A stretch of 43,483 nt of DNA from Clostridia bacterium (GTDB lineage Bacteria > Bacillota > Clostridia > Oscillospirales > CAG-272). Shown piece by piece: positions 1-8,716 of this stretch. Each line of letters opens with the position of its first letter. Within the stretch, counting starts at the first letter, position 1. The notes beneath the pieces are model-generated. The model saw only the letters and a list, made by a program, of their open reading frames with translations. It was not told the origin of the DNA and ran no database searches. The stretch is taken from positions 1 through 43,483 of the forward strand of contig JAFTCN010000048.1 of NCBI GenBank assembly GCA_017454675.1. The letters are read 5' to 3'. The position numbers and the translations under genes were made by a program.

Positions 1-210
1 CAGAAACTTAAAATTTCGGATTGCTACTACAGATACAGTTTTGCTCTTCTCCCTGTTCACCGTGAGTTTAAGTTTACTCTCAAGGTATCTGGTACTTGTT
101 TCGAGCAACCGTTCCGTAGCCCTCTGGCTCCTTGCCAACAGTACGATGTCGTCCGCATAACGTATCACCTTAACGCCCCTGTTTTCGAATTCGTGGTCGA
201 ATTCGTTTAG
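1..210 (-). pseudogene. ltrA: Group II intron reverse transcriptase/maturase, 5'-truncated
   Basis: Translated on the minus strand from 210 to 1, the frame reads LNEFDHEFENRGVKVIRYADD, then a segment ending in RNFKFL. This is the catalytic-site block of the LtrA-type reverse transcriptase. The YADD box lies at 148-159 and the downstream thumb-side residues are intact to the window edge. All earlier reverse transcriptase blocks are missing. Upstream of LNEFDHEF the frame stays open, but its translation (for example RIRKTGVLRNS) is not reverse transcriptase-like and no good start codon with a ribosome site is present. I therefore call it a truncated pseudogene. The reading frame crosses the left edge of the window, so the length of the surviving part is unknown. 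Confidence 0.75.
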
Positions 211-378
211 CGAGTTTCTTAGCACCCCTGTTTTCCTTATGCGTCGCGCCTGAGCCTGCGTCTCGCACCGGACGCGGCGGTATTCAGTCGTCTCCCGGTT
301 CGCAGAGACCGGGGAGCCGCTTCCGTTCGATAGGATGCCCCCGTGACCGTCACAGGCGACGGGAATTACGCATCTCGG
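1..378 (-). mobile_element. Degenerate group II intron (3' side runs off the window)
   Basis: On the minus strand this stretch starts just downstream of the P-loop gene at the end of the pyr operon and runs to the window edge. Its last 210 bases encode an unmistakable group II intron reverse transcriptase segment. The 150-170 bases before that are GC-rich and do not look like reverse transcriptase; I infer they are intron RNA leader (domain I-like). A minus-strand ATGCG near position 375 resembles the GTGYG 5' end of group II introns, but the boundary is uncertain. The intron appears internally deleted: leader sequence is joined directly to the second half of the reverse transcriptase gene. 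The 3' end lies outside the window. Confidence 0.55.
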
Positions 379-388
379 TACCGCGACC

Positions 389-1003
389 TTACAGAATGAG
401 GCAACTTATCGCGGAGACCAGGGCGGCGAGCTTTTCGCCGATGTCCGGCGAAAAGCCGATGACCTGCCTCCTCGGGTGACCTGCCCAGACTTCGGATATT
501 TTTTTGTCGAGGAGGAGCGATTCCTCCTCGCTTTCTGTTCTGGCCGGATTGTCCTCGAGCGTGTATCTGCCCGTGCCCGAGCCCGCGGCTGTCGTGAGGT
601 GAAAGACGGCGTCATAGGCGAGCAGGAGCTCCTCCTCCGTCTTTCCGAGGTCTGCGGCGGCGCGGCCGAACGCTCCGGGTGTCATGAACGCCTTGCTGTC
701 TGAAAGGCCCCTGTCGCAGATGATCAGCATCGGAAGGCCGGATACCGCCGCGATCCGCTCCGCGGCCTCCTCATAGACGGCTTCCTTGTCCAGCTGGTGC
801 TTCATGAGCAGCTTCTGGAAGACGTCGACCGAACCGCAGCTCGAAGCCGAGATCCCCGAGAGAATCAGTTCTGTGGCCGACTCGGGCACTGTGACGACGG
901 CAATGCCCCGTCTCCTGAATTCATCCGCGAGCGGATGCAGCAGGCTCGTCTTGCCCGAACAGGGCCCGCCCGTCAGCACGACTTTCGTTCTGCTTTTCAG
1001 CAT
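389..1003 (-). CDS. P-loop ATPase/kinase-like protein (AAA_28 / NadR-type)
   Basis: A 204-residue protein with a Walker A motif GGPCSGKTS at residues 12-20. A likely Walker B-type strand ends in IICDRGLSDSKAF. This pattern and length match the AAA_28 group of small ATP-binding proteins, which resemble the kinase domain of NadR. The substrate cannot be read from the sequence. It is the last gene of the leftward pyr operon, starting 6 bases after the pyrI stop, so it is probably cotranscribed with UMP synthesis genes. A nucleoside or cofactor kinase role would fit that position but is only inference. The gene is directly followed by the damaged group II intron, whose insertion leaves the reading frame intact. 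Confidence 0.75.
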   Translation of the reverse strand: MLKSRTKVVLTGGPCSGKTSLLHPLADEFRRRGIAVVTVPESATELILSGISASSCGSVDVFQKLLMKHQLDKEAVYEEAAERIAAVSGLPMLIICDRGLSDSKAFMTPGAFGRAAADLGKTEEELLLAYDAVFHLTTAAGSGTGRYTLEDNPARTESEEESLLLDKKISEVWAGHPRRQVIGFSPDIGEKLAALVSAISCLIL

Positions 1004-1009
1004 ACCGGA

Positions 1010-1426
1010 TCAGCCCGCCCTGGTCTCGCAGTATATGCAGCGGTATTCGCGCTTCGCACGGTCCGCCAGCCTGAAAACGTGCGGCAGTTCCTGCTCGCAG
1101 GAGGTTATGCAGCGCGGGTTTTTACACTTTATTACGTTTACGAGCCTGTCCGGAGTGTCGAGAGTGAGTTTTTTCACCAGCACTCCGTCTCTTATTATAT
1201 TGACCGTCGCTCCCGGATCGACATATCCGATGAGGTCGAGGTTCACCGAGGTGAGGGAATCGATCTTGATGATGTCCTTCTTCCCCATCTTCCGGCTGTT
1301 CACGTTGCGTATGATAGCGACCGAGAGGTCAGTCGAGTCGAGTCCGAGAAGACTGCAGAGCTTCATCCCGCTCCCGGCTTTTATGTGGTCTATCACGACC
1401 CCGTTCTGTATAGCGTCGATATTCAT
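1010..1426 (-). CDS. pyrI: Aspartate carbamoyltransferase regulatory subunit
   Basis: PyrI binds the nucleotide effectors and the zinc that hold the ATCase holoenzyme together. The 138-residue protein opens with MNIDAIQNGVVIDHI, the usual PyrI N-terminus. It ends in the zinc module with four cysteines in the family arrangement: CKNPRC in the first half and CIYC close to the C-terminus. It is slightly shorter than the enterobacterial protein of about 150 residues. It lies 19 bases after pyrB, the expected partner, and 6 bases before the P-loop gene. Its presence suggests that ATCase here is feedback-regulated by nucleotides, unlike the unregulated PyrB trimer of many Bacillus relatives. Confidence 0.95.
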   Translation of the reverse strand: MNIDAIQNGVVIDHIKAGSGMKLCSLLGLDSTDLSVAIIRNVNSRKMGKKDIIKIDSLTSVNLDLIGYVDPGATVNIIRDGVLVKKLTLDTPDRLVNVIKCKNPRCITSCEQELPHVFRLADRAKREYRCIYCETRAG

Positions 1427-1445
1427 TGTATGCCTGCCTTCCGGC

Positions 1446-2369
1446 TCAGAGCCTGCCCGCTTCGCGCAGAAGCTTTATGATAAGCGCCATGCGGATGTAT
1501 TTTCCGTTGAGGACCTGCTTGAAATAGCACGCGCGGGGGTCGTCGTCGACAGCCACGCTGATCTCGTTCACTCTCGGCAGCGGGTGCATCACGCACATGT
1601 CCGGCTTCGCCCTTTTCAGCTTCTCCGGCGTGAGGATGTACGAGTCGCGAAGCCGGAGGTAGTCCTCCTCGTTGAAGAAGCGCTCGCGCTGGATGCGTGT
1701 CATGTAGAGTATGTCGAGCTCCGGCATGACGCTGTCCAGATCCTCGGTCTGGTAATATGGAATCGACCGCTTTTTCAGCGTCTCGTTCTTCACGTAGCTC
1801 GGCAGTTTCAGCTCCGCGGGGGAGACGAGCACGAATTTCATATCGTCCGACCTGGACATGGCCCCGATGAGCGAGTGTACAGTTCTGCCGAACTTAAGGT
1901 CGCCGCAAACACCGACCGTCAGACCCGACAGCCGTCCCTTCTCGCGGTACACCGTGAGCAGGTCGGCCAGCGTCTGCGTGGGATGGCAGTGTCCGCCGTC
2001 GCCCGCGTTGATCACCGGGACCGACGAATTCATGGCAGCGACGAGCGCCGCACCCTCCTTCGGATGCCTCATGGCGATGATGTCGGCGTAGCAGGAGACG
2101 ACCCGCGCGGTATCCGCGACGCTCTCGCCCTTGGCGGCCGACGACGTACCGCTGCCGGCGACCGACAGCACATTTCCGCCGAGCTCGTACATCGCGGCCT
2201 CAAAACTCAGCCTCGTGCGCGTCGAAGGCTCGAAGAAAAGCGTAGCGAGCTTTTTACGCTCGCAGACACGGGCGTATTTTTCCGGGTGCGCTATGATATC
2301 GAGCGAGTCGGCGATCAGCCCGTCTATCTCGACGGTGTCAAGGTCGGTGATGTCGATAAGACTCTTCAT
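1446..2369 (-). CDS. pyrB: Aspartate carbamoyltransferase catalytic subunit
   Basis: This enzyme joins carbamoyl phosphate and L-aspartate to give N-carbamoyl-aspartate, the committed step of pyrimidine synthesis. The 307-residue length is normal for the family. The carbamoyl-phosphate loop STRTR is at residues 49-53, after LFFEP. The motifs [10 protein letters not shown] and HPLPRVNEI, which close the aspartate site, are both present. The start codon overlaps the pyrE stop by 4 bases (ATGA), which implies translational coupling. The regulatory subunit gene pyrI follows immediately, so the product is expected to assemble into the classical catalytic-plus-regulatory holoenzyme. Confidence 0.97.
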   Translation of the reverse strand: MKSLIDITDLDTVEIDGLIADSLDIIAHPEKYARVCERKKLATLFFEPSTRTRLSFEAAMYELGGNVLSVAGSGTSSAAKGESVADTARVVSCYADIIAMRHPKEGAALVAAMNSSVPVINAGDGGHCHPTQTLADLLTVYREKGRLSGLTVGVCGDLKFGRTVHSLIGAMSRSDDMKFVLVSPAELKLPSYVKNETLKKRSIPYYQTEDLDSVMPELDILYMTRIQRERFFNEEDYLRLRDSYILTPEKLKRAKPDMCVMHPLPRVNEISVAVDDDPRACYFKQVLNGKYIRMALIIKLLREAGRL

Positions 2370-3052
2370 TCCTGCGCCTTTCCTGCCCAGGAGCCGTCTG
2401 CCGGATCGTTTCTGAAGGCGATCAGACGCGAAATGTCGCTCCGTGAGATATATCCGATCTCCGCCGCGACAGCCGCGACGGTGTCGAAATCGGTAAGGGA
2501 ATGGTTCTCGAGCTTCGCGCCGGCAAGTCTCTCAATGCCCTTTTTCATGCCGTAGGTAAAGATGGACACGATGCCCAGCACGCATGCTCCGGCTTCGCGG
2601 AGCGCCTCCGCTGTGTCGATCACGCTGCCGCCGGTGGAAATGAGGTCTTCAACGACGACCGTCTTCTCGCCGGCCTCGAGTCTTCCCTCGATGCGGTTCC
2701 TGCGCCCGTGATCCTTCTCACCCGATCTGACGTAGCCCATCGGGAGGCCGAGGAGGTGGCCCGCTATCGCCGCGTGCGCGATGCCGGCAGTCGAGGTGCC
2801 CATGAGGACCTCCGCATCGGGGTAGAAGGTGCGGATCAGGCCGGCTAGGCCGTATTCGACGTCGCTCCGGACTTCTGGGGCTGTAAGGGTCAGCCTGTTG
2901 TCGCAGTAGACGGGGCTCTTGATCCCGCTGGCCCAGGTGAACGGATCGTCGGGCCGGAAGAACACCGCCCGGATCCCGAGGAGGTCTGCCGCTATCTTTC
3001 TTTTTGTTTCGGCGAGTTCGGCATCGGTCATTGCCTTGATCTTGTTTTCCAT
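2366..3052 (-). CDS. pyrE: Orotate phosphoribosyltransferase
   Basis: PyrE transfers the ribose phosphate of PRPP to orotate, giving OMP. The 228-residue protein carries the type I phosphoribosyltransferase signature [13 protein letters not shown] for PRPP binding. It also has the orotate-side segment [16 protein letters not shown] near the N-terminus, typical of the clostridial form. It ends with a 4-base overlap into pyrB. Upstream it is separated from pyrF by 99 bases, the longest gap inside the operon after pyrC. That gap holds a small inverted repeat (TCCGGG at 3082-3087 with CCCGGA at 3094-3099). No promoter of its own is apparent. Confidence 0.96.
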   Translation of the reverse strand: MENKIKAMTDAELAETKRKIAADLLGIRAVFFRPDDPFTWASGIKSPVYCDNRLTLTAPEVRSDVEYGLAGLIRTFYPDAEVLMGTSTAGIAHAAIAGHLLGLPMGYVRSGEKDHGRRNRIEGRLEAGEKTVVVEDLISTGGSVIDTAEALREAGACVLGIVSIFTYGMKKGIERLAGAKLENHSLTDFDTVAAVAAEIGYISRSDISRLIAFRNDPADGSWAGKAQE

Positions 3053-3151
3053 ATTTATCGGAACCTTTCGAATTAATTGTTTCCGGGTCTTTTCCCGGAT
3101 ACCGGTCTTTGCTTTTTCCGGTCAGAACGCCGTGCAGAAACTCTTTCCGGC

Positions 3152-3850
3152 TTATCCGACGAAATCCTCGACGCAGCGCAGATACGCTTCCTCGGGGTCG
3201 GCCGCGGCGGTTATCGGACGGCCGACGACTATGTAGTCGGAGCCGGCGAGCTTCGCGGCTGCGGGCGTCATGACCCTGCGCTGGTCCCCGGCGTCGCCGC
3301 CGGCAAAGCGCACGCCGGGCGTGACGGTGAGAAAATTCTTCCCGCAGCGGCTGTGCACCGCGGCAGATTCCTGCGGCGAGCACACGACTCCGTCGAGCCC
3401 GGCGTTCTTCGCCGTCTCGGCGTAGTGCATCACGACGTCCTCCATCGGCTCGCGTATGAGCAGGTCGCGCTCCATCGACGCCTGGTCGGTCGATGTAAGC
3501 TGTGTCACCGCTATGAGCAGCGGCCGGGTGCCGTCGGGCCTCGTCAGGCCTTCGAGCGCTGCGGTCATCATGGCCGTCGTTCCGGCGGCGTGGACGTTGC
3601 AAATGTCGATATTCAGCCCGGAGAGCACCGCCATGGCCTTTTTCACCGTGTTCGGAATGTCGTGCAGTTTGAGATCGAGGAAGACGCGGTGTCCCATTTC
3701 CTTTATCTCGCGCACGATCGACGGCCCTTCCGAATAGAAGAGTTCCATTCCGATCTTCACGAAGGGCTTTTTTGCCCCGAACCGGCCGAGAAACTCCACC
3801 GTCTGACTGCGCCCGGCAAAATCACAGGCTATGATCACATCTTTTCCCAT
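3152..3850 (-). CDS. pyrF: Orotidine 5'-phosphate decarboxylase
   Basis: PyrF decarboxylates OMP to UMP, the last step of the pathway. The 232-residue TIM-barrel protein shows the catalytic block DLKLHDIPNT at residues 59-68, with the Asp-Lys-Asp array of the family. The N-terminal strand VIIACDFAG and the late VGRPI segment that binds phosphate are also present. The ATG is preceded by a GGAGG ribosome site. It overlaps the end of pyrD by 16 bases, so the two are surely cotranscribed. Nothing in the protein looks damaged. Confidence 0.96.
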   Translation of the reverse strand: MGKDVIIACDFAGRSQTVEFLGRFGAKKPFVKIGMELFYSEGPSIVREIKEMGHRVFLDLKLHDIPNTVKKAMAVLSGLNIDICNVHAAGTTAMMTAALEGLTRPDGTRPLLIAVTQLTSTDQASMERDLLIREPMEDVVMHYAETAKNAGLDGVVCSPQESAAVHSRCGKNFLTVTPGVRFAGGDAGDQRRVMTPAAAKLAGSDYIVVGRPITAAADPEEAYLRCVEDFVG

Positions 3851-4761
3851 TTTCCCAGTTCCTCCAGAGTGTTTATCCCGTACCTGTCCATGACCGACGG
3901 CAGGTCTTCAATGATCTTTTTGCATGCGAACGGATCGACCAGATTCGCCGCTCCGACTTCCACCGCCGACGCTCCCGCCATCATCATCTCGATGACGTCA
4001 CTGGCGGAGGAGATGCCTCCCATGCCGACTACCGGTATCTTCACCGCGTGCGACACCTGCCACACCGCTCTGAGCGCGACGGGCAGCACCGCCGGTCCCG
4101 ACAGTCCGCCAAAGGTGTTCGCGAGCACCGGACGGCGGGTGCGAAGATCGATCCTCATCCCGAAGAGGGTGTTGATCAGGCTGATCCCGTCGGCTCCGGC
4201 CTCTTCGCAGGCCAGAGCGACAGACACTATATCGGTGACGTTCGGCGTGAGTTTCATTATCACCGGCTTTCCGGTAACGGCCTTAACGGCCCGCGTGATC
4301 TCCGCGGCGCCTTCGGGCGTCGTTCCGAAAGCCATCCCTCCGCCGTGCACGTTGGGGCAGCTTATGTTGACCTCGAGCCAGCCGATCTGCGTCTCGCGTC
4401 CCAGTTTTTCGCAACTGTACGCGTAGTCTTCGGGCGAAAACCCGCTGACGTTGGCCATTACCGGCTTCCGGAAGACGGCCCGGAGCTTCGGAAGCTCTTC
4501 GGATATCACCCTGTCGATGCCCGGATTCTGCAGTCCGACCGAATTCAGCATGCCCGACGGACAGTCGGCGATGCGGGGCGTCGGATTCCCGAAGCGCGGC
4601 TCTTTCGTCGTTCCCTTGAACGAAAGGCTCCCCAGTATGTTTATATCATAGAGCTCTGCGAACTCGTATCCGTACCCGAAGGTCCCCGAGGCGGGGATCA
4701 CGGGGTTGTCGAGCCGTATGCCGCAAAGCTCTGTCGCGAGCCTGTCCGTGTCTTTTACCAT
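3835..4761 (-). CDS. pyrD: Dihydroorotate dehydrogenase B, catalytic subunit
   Basis: PyrD oxidises dihydroorotate to orotate with FMN. In class 1B enzymes the electrons pass through PyrK to NAD+. I place the start at the ATG giving MVKDTDRLATELCG, because it gives the usual length (308 residues) and overlaps the pyrK stop by 7 bases; an in-frame extension upstream is unlike the family. The catalytic cysteine lies in EVNISCPNVHGGG, followed by FG, the 1B pattern (Cys base, not Ser as in class 2). The phosphate-binding end GMGGISSASDVIEMMMAGA is present. The adjacent pyrK confirms the heterotetrameric NAD-linked form. Confidence 0.96.
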   Translation of the reverse strand: MVKDTDRLATELCGIRLDNPVIPASGTFGYGYEFAELYDINILGSLSFKGTTKEPRFGNPTPRIADCPSGMLNSVGLQNPGIDRVISEELPKLRAVFRKPVMANVSGFSPEDYAYSCEKLGRETQIGWLEVNISCPNVHGGGMAFGTTPEGAAEITRAVKAVTGKPVIMKLTPNVTDIVSVALACEEAGADGISLINTLFGMRIDLRTRRPVLANTFGGLSGPAVLPVALRAVWQVSHAVKIPVVGMGGISSASDVIEMMMAGASAVEVGAANLVDPFACKKIIEDLPSVMDRYGINTLEELGKWEKM

Positions 4762-5486
4762 ATCAGTTCTTCCTTCCTGAACACGGGGCCGTCGCGGCAG
4801 ACGCGCTTGCTTCCCGAGACCGTCATCCGGCTGCAGCCCATGCAGGCTCCGAAGCCGCACCCCATACGCTCCTCAAGGCTGAATTCGCCGGGGATGCCGA
4901 GAGCTCCGTTCAGCGCCTTCATCATCGCCTCGGGCCCGCATGAGTAAAAATACGTGCGGCCGGCGGGAAGGGCGTCGGTGACGAAGCCGCGTGTACCGGC
5001 GGTGCCGTCTACGGTGGTCACCGTGACGTCGCATCCGAGCCCGGCAAACTCCCGCGCGAGTATCGCCTCGGAGGCGGTGGCGAAGCCGAGCACGACGGCC
5101 GTGTCCTTTCCGGCCTCGCGCAGCTTTTTTGCAAGGTAATACAGCGGAGGGACGCCCACGCCGCCTCCGACGAGCAGCGGACGGTCGCCCGACACTTCGG
5201 CGTCGAACCCGTTTCCGAGACCCGACAGTGCGGAGAGCCTTTCTCCGGGGCGCATTTCAGACATCTGACGCGTCCCGGCTCCGACGACCCTCCAGATCAG
5301 CGTCAGCCGCCCGGGGGCAGCGTCGCAGACCGATACAGGCCTGCGGAGATAGAGGCCGTCGAGCTTAAGACCGACGAACTGTCCCGGACGCGCGATATCC
5401 GAAGTATCTCCGGCGAGTTCGGTCCTGAAGATGCCGCCGGGCGTGATGCGCCTGTTTTCCAGTATTTCGAAGATTACTTCCTTCAT
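4755..5486 (-). CDS. pyrK: Dihydroorotate dehydrogenase B, electron transfer subunit
   Basis: PyrK carries FAD and a [2Fe-2S] cluster and moves electrons from PyrD-bound FMN to NAD+. The 243-residue protein has the ferredoxin-reductase-like FAD motif LRRPVSVCD. A glycine-rich nucleotide segment GGGVGVPPLYYLA follows. The C-terminal cluster ligands are MGCGFGACMGC plus a later cysteine in RVCRDGPVF. That is the exact CxxxxCxxC...C spacing of PyrK. It begins 6 bases after carB and overlaps pyrD by 7 bases, so the two subunits are made from adjacent, coupled frames. Confidence 0.96.
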   Translation of the reverse strand: MKEVIFEILENRRITPGGIFRTELAGDTSDIARPGQFVGLKLDGLYLRRPVSVCDAAPGRLTLIWRVVGAGTRQMSEMRPGERLSALSGLGNGFDAEVSGDRPLLVGGGVGVPPLYYLAKKLREAGKDTAVVLGFATASEAILAREFAGLGCDVTVTTVDGTAGTRGFVTDALPAGRTYFYSCGPEAMMKALNGALGIPGEFSLEERMGCGFGACMGCSRMTVSGSKRVCRDGPVFRKEELIW

Positions 5487-5492
5487 GCCGGT

Positions 5493-8400
5493 TCACGAAT
5501 CGATGGTGGAGATCGTCAGCGTGACCTCCTCGAGGACGTCGAGGAATACCCTGACGGTGTCGAGCGAGGTGAAGAGCGTGACGTTGTTCTCGGTCGCGCA
5601 GCGCCTGATCTGCTCGCCGTCGTCGTAATGGATGCCCGAGAGGATGGCGCGGGTGTTGACGACGTAGTGGATCCTGCCCTCGCGGATGCCGTCGAGTATG
5701 TCGCTGTTGCCCTCAGAGATCTTTCCGAGGACGTGAGTGCGGATCCCCTGCGCACGGAGGAAATCGGCGGTGCCGATCGTCGCCTGGATGTTGAAGCCGA
5801 GGTTGTAGAAGCGGCGGACGAGGGGCAGGGCCTCCTCCTTGTCCTCGTCGGCGAGCGTCACGAAGACGGTACCGTAGTTGCGGATCCTCATGCCCGACGC
5901 CTGCAGCCCCTTGTACATCGCGCGGGGCAGCGTGTTATCGTAGCCGATCGCCTCGCCGGTCGACTTCATTTCGGGCGACAGATAGGCGTCAAGGCCCTTT
6001 ATCTTGTTGAAGGAGAAGACAGGGACCTTCACGTAGAAGCGCTTTTTCTCCTCGGGATAGATCCCGAATATTCCCTGTTCCTTGAGGCTCCTTCCGAGTA
6101 TGACCTCGGTCGCGATGTCCGCGAGGCTGAAGCCGGTGGCCTTCGACAGGAAGGGCACCGTCCTCGACGACCTCGGATTGACCTCTATGATGTAGACGTC
6201 GTCGTTCCGGTCGACGATGAACTGTATGTTGTAGATCCCTACGATCCCTATGCCGAGACCAAGCTTTTTTGCGTAGGTCAGGATCGTCCCCTTGACCTTG
6301 TCAGAGATCGAGAAGGGAGGATATACCGAGATCGAGTCGCCCGAATGCACACCGGTGCGCTCAACGAGTTCCATGATGCCGGGCACGAAGACGTCAACTC
6401 CGTCACAGATAGCGTCGACTTCCACTTCCTTGCCCAGTATGTACTTGTCGACGAGCACGGGCTTGTCCTCGTCGATCTCGACTGCCGTCTTGAGGTAGTG
6501 CCGCAGTTCCTTCTCGTTGCCGACGATCTGCATCGCCCTGCCGCCCAGCACGAACGACGGCCGCACGAGCACGGGGTATCCGATGGCGGCAGCCTCTTCG
6601 ACGCCGTCCTCGATCTTTGTGACAGCCTTGCCCCTGGGCTGCGGGATATCCAGCTTTTCGAGCAGACGTTCGAAGATATCGCGGTTCTCCGCGCGGTCGA
6701 TAGCCTCGCAGCCGGTACCGATGATCTTCACGCCCCTCCGGGCGAGCGGTTCGGCGAGATTGATGGCGGTCTGGCCGCCGAGCGTCGCGATGACCCCGTC
6801 GGGCTTCTCGAAATCGACGACAGCCATTACGTCCTCGGGCGTCAGCGGCTCGAAATACAGCTTGTCGGCCGTCGTGTAGTCGGTCGATACCGTCTCGGGG
6901 TTGTTGTTGATAATGATAGCCTCGTAACCGTTTCGCCTGATCGTCTGGACCGCGTGGACGGTCGAGTAGTCGAACTCGACGCCCTGCCCGATCCTGATCG
7001 GTCCCGCGCCGAGCACCAGGATCTTCTTTTTGCCGGTCAGACGGCTGTCGTTCTTTCCGCTGTATGACGAGTACAGGTAGGGGATGTACACACCGGTGTG
7101 AAGGGTGTCGACCATCCGGAAGACGGGCGTGATCCCTCTCTCCTTGCGGAAATTGTATATGTCGAGCTCACCGGTGTGCCAGAGTTTGGCGATGTATTTG
7201 TCGCAGAAGCCCATCTTTTTGGCTTCGGTGAGCACTTCGGCGTTGCCCTTTGAGACCGCGAGTTTCTTCTCCATCTCGATGATCCGCATGAAGCTGTCAA
7301 GGAAGAGCGTCGTGATCCCCGTCATCTCGTGGACCGCCTGCACCGTCCCGCCGAGCCAGAAATACTCGAAGATCGCGTAGATGGTGTCGTCGTGGAAGGC
7401 GCGGATGTAATCCTCGAGCCGCTCGACAGACCAGCCGTCGAACTTCTGCATGGCGAAGTGGCAGACGCCGATCTCAAGCGAGCGCACCGATTTCAGCATG
7501 CACTCCTCGAGCGTCGAACCGATCCCCATCACCTCGCCGGTCGCTTTCATCTGCGTGCCGAGCACGTTGGGAGCCGACGCGAACTTGTCGAACGGGAAGC
7601 GCGGGAACTTGGCGACTATATAGTCGAGGGAGGGCTCGGTCGAGGCGAGGCCGCCGGCGACCGGGATCTCGTCGAGCGTCATGCCGAGCGCTATCTTGGC
7701 GGTTACTCTGGCGATCGGATAGCCGCTGGCCTTGGACGCGAGCGCCGACGAACGCGAGACGCGCGGGTTGACTTCTATAAGGAAATACTCGCTGCTGTCG
7801 GGATTGAGCGCGAACTGAACGTTGCAGCCGCCCTCTATGCCCAGCTCGCGGATGATCTTTATCGCGCTGTCGTTCAGCATCTTAAGGTCGTGATCGTTCA
7901 GCGAGAGTATCGGAGCGACGACCACCGAGTCGCCGGTGTGCACACCGACGGGATCGACGTTCTCCATCCCGCAGATCGTGATGGCTTTGTCGGTGCTGTC
8001 GCGCATCACCTCGAACTCGATCTCCTTGTACCCGCGGACGCTCTTCTCGACGAGCACCTGATGCACCGGCGACATCCTGAAGGCGTTCGTTCCGATGTCG
8101 ATCAGCTCCTCCTCGTTGTTGACGAAGCCGCCTCCGGTGCCTCCCAGCGTGAACGCGGGGCGAAGCACGACGGGATATCCGATGTCGAGCGCAGCCTTTT
8201 TTGCCTGCTCGAGGTCATACGTGATCTCCGACGGAATGACGGGCTCGCCTATGCTCTGGCACATCTCCTTGAAGAGCTCCCTGTCTTCCGCACGCTCGAT
8301 GCTCGATGCCGGGGTGCCGAGAAGTTCGACTTCGCACTCCTTGAGGATGCCTTTCCTGTCGAGCTGCATCGCGAGGTTGAGGCCGGTCTGCCCGCCTATG

Positions 8401-8666
8401 CCGGGCACTATGGCGTCGGGCCGCTCGTATCTGAGTATCTTGGCGATGTATTCGAGCGTCAGCGGCTCCATGTACACCTTGTCCGCGATCTGGGTGTCCG
8501 TCATTATCGTGGCGGGGTTCGAGTTGCAGAGGATGACCTCGTATCCCTCTTCCTTGAGGGCGAGGCAGGCCTGCGTCCCGGCGTAGTCGAATTCGGCCGC
8601 CTGGCCGATTACTATCGGTCCGGAGCCTATTATGAGCACTTTTTTTATGTCGGTTCTTTTTGCCAT
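5493..8666 (-). CDS. carB: Carbamoyl-phosphate synthase large subunit
   Basis: CarB makes carbamoyl phosphate from bicarbonate, ammonia and two ATP. I choose the ATG giving MAKRTDIKKVLIIGSGPIV; the frame stays open upstream, but that extension is unlike the family. The resulting 1057 residues are the usual length. The protein shows the internal duplication of the family: an N-terminal half starting VLIIGSGPIVIGQAAEFDYAG and a second half starting ILVLGAGPIRIGQGVEFDYS, each with an ATP-grasp unit. The C-terminal MGS-like allosteric domain (about the last 130 residues) is present. The glutaminase partner carA is not in this operon or anywhere in the window. It follows pyrC by 50 bases and precedes pyrK by 6. 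Confidence 0.97.
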   Translation of the reverse strand: MAKRTDIKKVLIIGSGPIVIGQAAEFDYAGTQACLALKEEGYEVILCNSNPATIMTDTQIADKVYMEPLTLEYIAKILRYERPDAIVPGIGGQTGLNLAMQLDRKGILKECEVELLGTPASSIERAEDRELFKEMCQSIGEPVIPSEITYDLEQAKKAALDIGYPVVLRPAFTLGGTGGGFVNNEEELIDIGTNAFRMSPVHQVLVEKSVRGYKEIEFEVMRDSTDKAITICGMENVDPVGVHTGDSVVVAPILSLNDHDLKMLNDSAIKIIRELGIEGGCNVQFALNPDSSEYFLIEVNPRVSRSSALASKASGYPIARVTAKIALGMTLDEIPVAGGLASTEPSLDYIVAKFPRFPFDKFASAPNVLGTQMKATGEVMGIGSTLEECMLKSVRSLEIGVCHFAMQKFDGWSVERLEDYIRAFHDDTIYAIFEYFWLGGTVQAVHEMTGITTLFLDSFMRIIEMEKKLAVSKGNAEVLTEAKKMGFCDKYIAKLWHTGELDIYNFRKERGITPVFRMVDTLHTGVYIPYLYSSYSGKNDSRLTGKKKILVLGAGPIRIGQGVEFDYSTVHAVQTIRRNGYEAIIINNNPETVSTDYTTADKLYFEPLTPEDVMAVVDFEKPDGVIATLGGQTAINLAEPLARRGVKIIGTGCEAIDRAENRDIFERLLEKLDIPQPRGKAVTKIEDGVEEAAAIGYPVLVRPSFVLGGRAMQIVGNEKELRHYLKTAVEIDEDKPVLVDKYILGKEVEVDAICDGVDVFVPGIMELVERTGVHSGDSISVYPPFSISDKVKGTILTYAKKLGLGIGIVGIYNIQFIVDRNDDVYIIEVNPRSSRTVPFLSKATGFSLADIATEVILGRSLKEQGIFGIYPEEKKRFYVKVPVFSFNKIKGLDAYLSPEMKSTGEAIGYDNTLPRAMYKGLQASGMRIRNYGTVFVTLADEDKEEALPLVRRFYNLGFNIQATIGTADFLRAQGIRTHVLGKISEGNSDILDGIREGRIHYVVNTRAILSGIHYDDGEQIRRCATENNVTLFTSLDTVRVFLDVLEEVTLTISTIDS

Positions 8667-8716
8667 TTTTTGCTTCCGCCTTCTGTTGATGTCATATATG
8701 GATCTTCGTATTGTTT

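Noticed and set aside
786-2555. Long plus-strand open frame opposite pyrI and pyrB
   Set aside because: Arg/His/Ser-rich composition without recognisable motifs, lying over well-identified genes.
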